From contig KL571423.1 of assembly GCA_000715855.1 (NCBI GenBank), forward strand, positions 19,050 to 24,334: a DNA stretch of 5,285 nucleotides. Reading direction: 5' to 3'. This document shows positions 5,168-5,285 of this stretch, in pieces (position 1 is the first letter of the stretch; the number at the start of each line of letters is the position of its first letter). Source of the DNA: Actinoplanes liguriensis (GTDB lineage: Bacteria; Actinomycetota; Actinomycetes; Mycobacteriales; Micromonosporaceae). The notes beneath the pieces are model-generated. The model saw only the letters and a program-made list of their open reading frames with translations, did no database searches and was not told the DNA's origin. The position numbers and the translations under genes were made by a program.

Positions 5168-5285
5168 CCGATGGCCTCCTCACGAGCCGGGTCGGCACTG
5201 GCAGGCGGCGCGACCGTCAGATCGGCGGCGAGGTCGTCGAGCACACCGGCGTAGGCGCGCATGAGCGGCAGCCGCCGCCACCGCC
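5164..5285 (-). CDS. C-terminal end of an unidentified gene upstream of cpaF
   Basis: Only the last 39 codons and the TGA are in the window. The C-terminus reads RWRRLPLMRAYAGVLDDLAA then DLTVAPPASADPAREEAIG: a basic-hydrophobic helix, then a Pro/Ala-rich tail. The stop overlaps the cpaF ATG as ATGA, and its final codons carry the cpaF Shine-Dalgarno, so it belongs to the same operon. In actinobacterial Tad clusters this place is often held by a CpaE/TadZ-like ParA-family ATPase, or a small gene after CpaB. The fragment has no motif that can decide between them. Confidence 0.6.
   Translation of the reverse strand, partial: RWRRLPLMRAYAGVLDDLAADLTVAPPASADPAREEAIG
5175..5181 (-). promoter_or_regulatory. 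Shine-Dalgarno of cpaF
   Basis: GAGGAGG on the minus strand, 7 nt before the cpaF ATG and within the last codons of the upstream gene. It supports the chosen start, so cpaF can initiate independently as well as by ATGA coupling. Confidence 0.8.

Noticed and set aside
1..5285. Mobile element, CRISPR array, tRNA/rRNA gene, or a new type of system
   Set aside because: I saw no transposase, integrase, att-like direct repeats, spaced repeats or RNA gene. The gene content is explained by a known Tad assembly apparatus; only the pilin-flanking hairpins are unexplained.

Overview
The window is very GC-rich (roughly 70% by eye). Its protein-coding style is that of a high-GC Gram-positive actinomycete. 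An order such as Pseudonocardiales is plausible but not demonstrated. All supported genes lie on the minus strand and form one tightly packed operon, read from right to left. The gene set is that of an actinobacterial Tad (tight adherence, type IVc) pilus cluster.

In transcription order the layout is as follows. (1) The last 39 codons of an unidentified upstream gene (5164-5285). (2) The CpaF/TadA hexameric secretion ATPase, with Walker A, Asp box, Walker B and His box all intact (3755-5167). (3) TadB (2865-3758) and (4) TadC (1975-2868), the two inner-membrane GspF-type platform proteins. (5) A very small Flp-like pilin precursor of 63 aa (1731-1922). (6) A TadE-like pseudopilin (1238-1720). 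(7) A second TadE-family protein (795-1241). (8) A TadG/TadE-like protein (340-798). (9) The N-terminal 105 codons of a two-helix membrane protein, possibly the LysM/BTAD-type protein often found at this place (1-317). There is no gene-free stretch longer than about 50 bases.

Together these would build a thin surface pilus. CpaF hydrolyses ATP in the cytoplasm and works on the TadB/TadC platform, which extracts processed pilins and TadE/TadG-type pseudopilins from the membrane. The prepilin peptidase (TadV/CpaA) and any CpaB or TadZ gene are not visible here. They may lie to the right of the window or elsewhere in the genome.

Five gene junctions are 4-base ATGA stop/start overlaps, which implies translational coupling. 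The chain is broken on both sides of the pilin gene. The pilin has its own near-consensus Shine-Dalgarno sequence and sits between two perfect inverted repeats: 9 bp upstream in the tadC-pilin gap, and 17 bp downstream inside the first codons of tadE. This looks like a post-transcriptional arrangement to make more pilin than machinery, and it is the most interesting feature. I found no new type of biological system beyond this. No mobile element, tRNA, rRNA or CRISPR array was seen.
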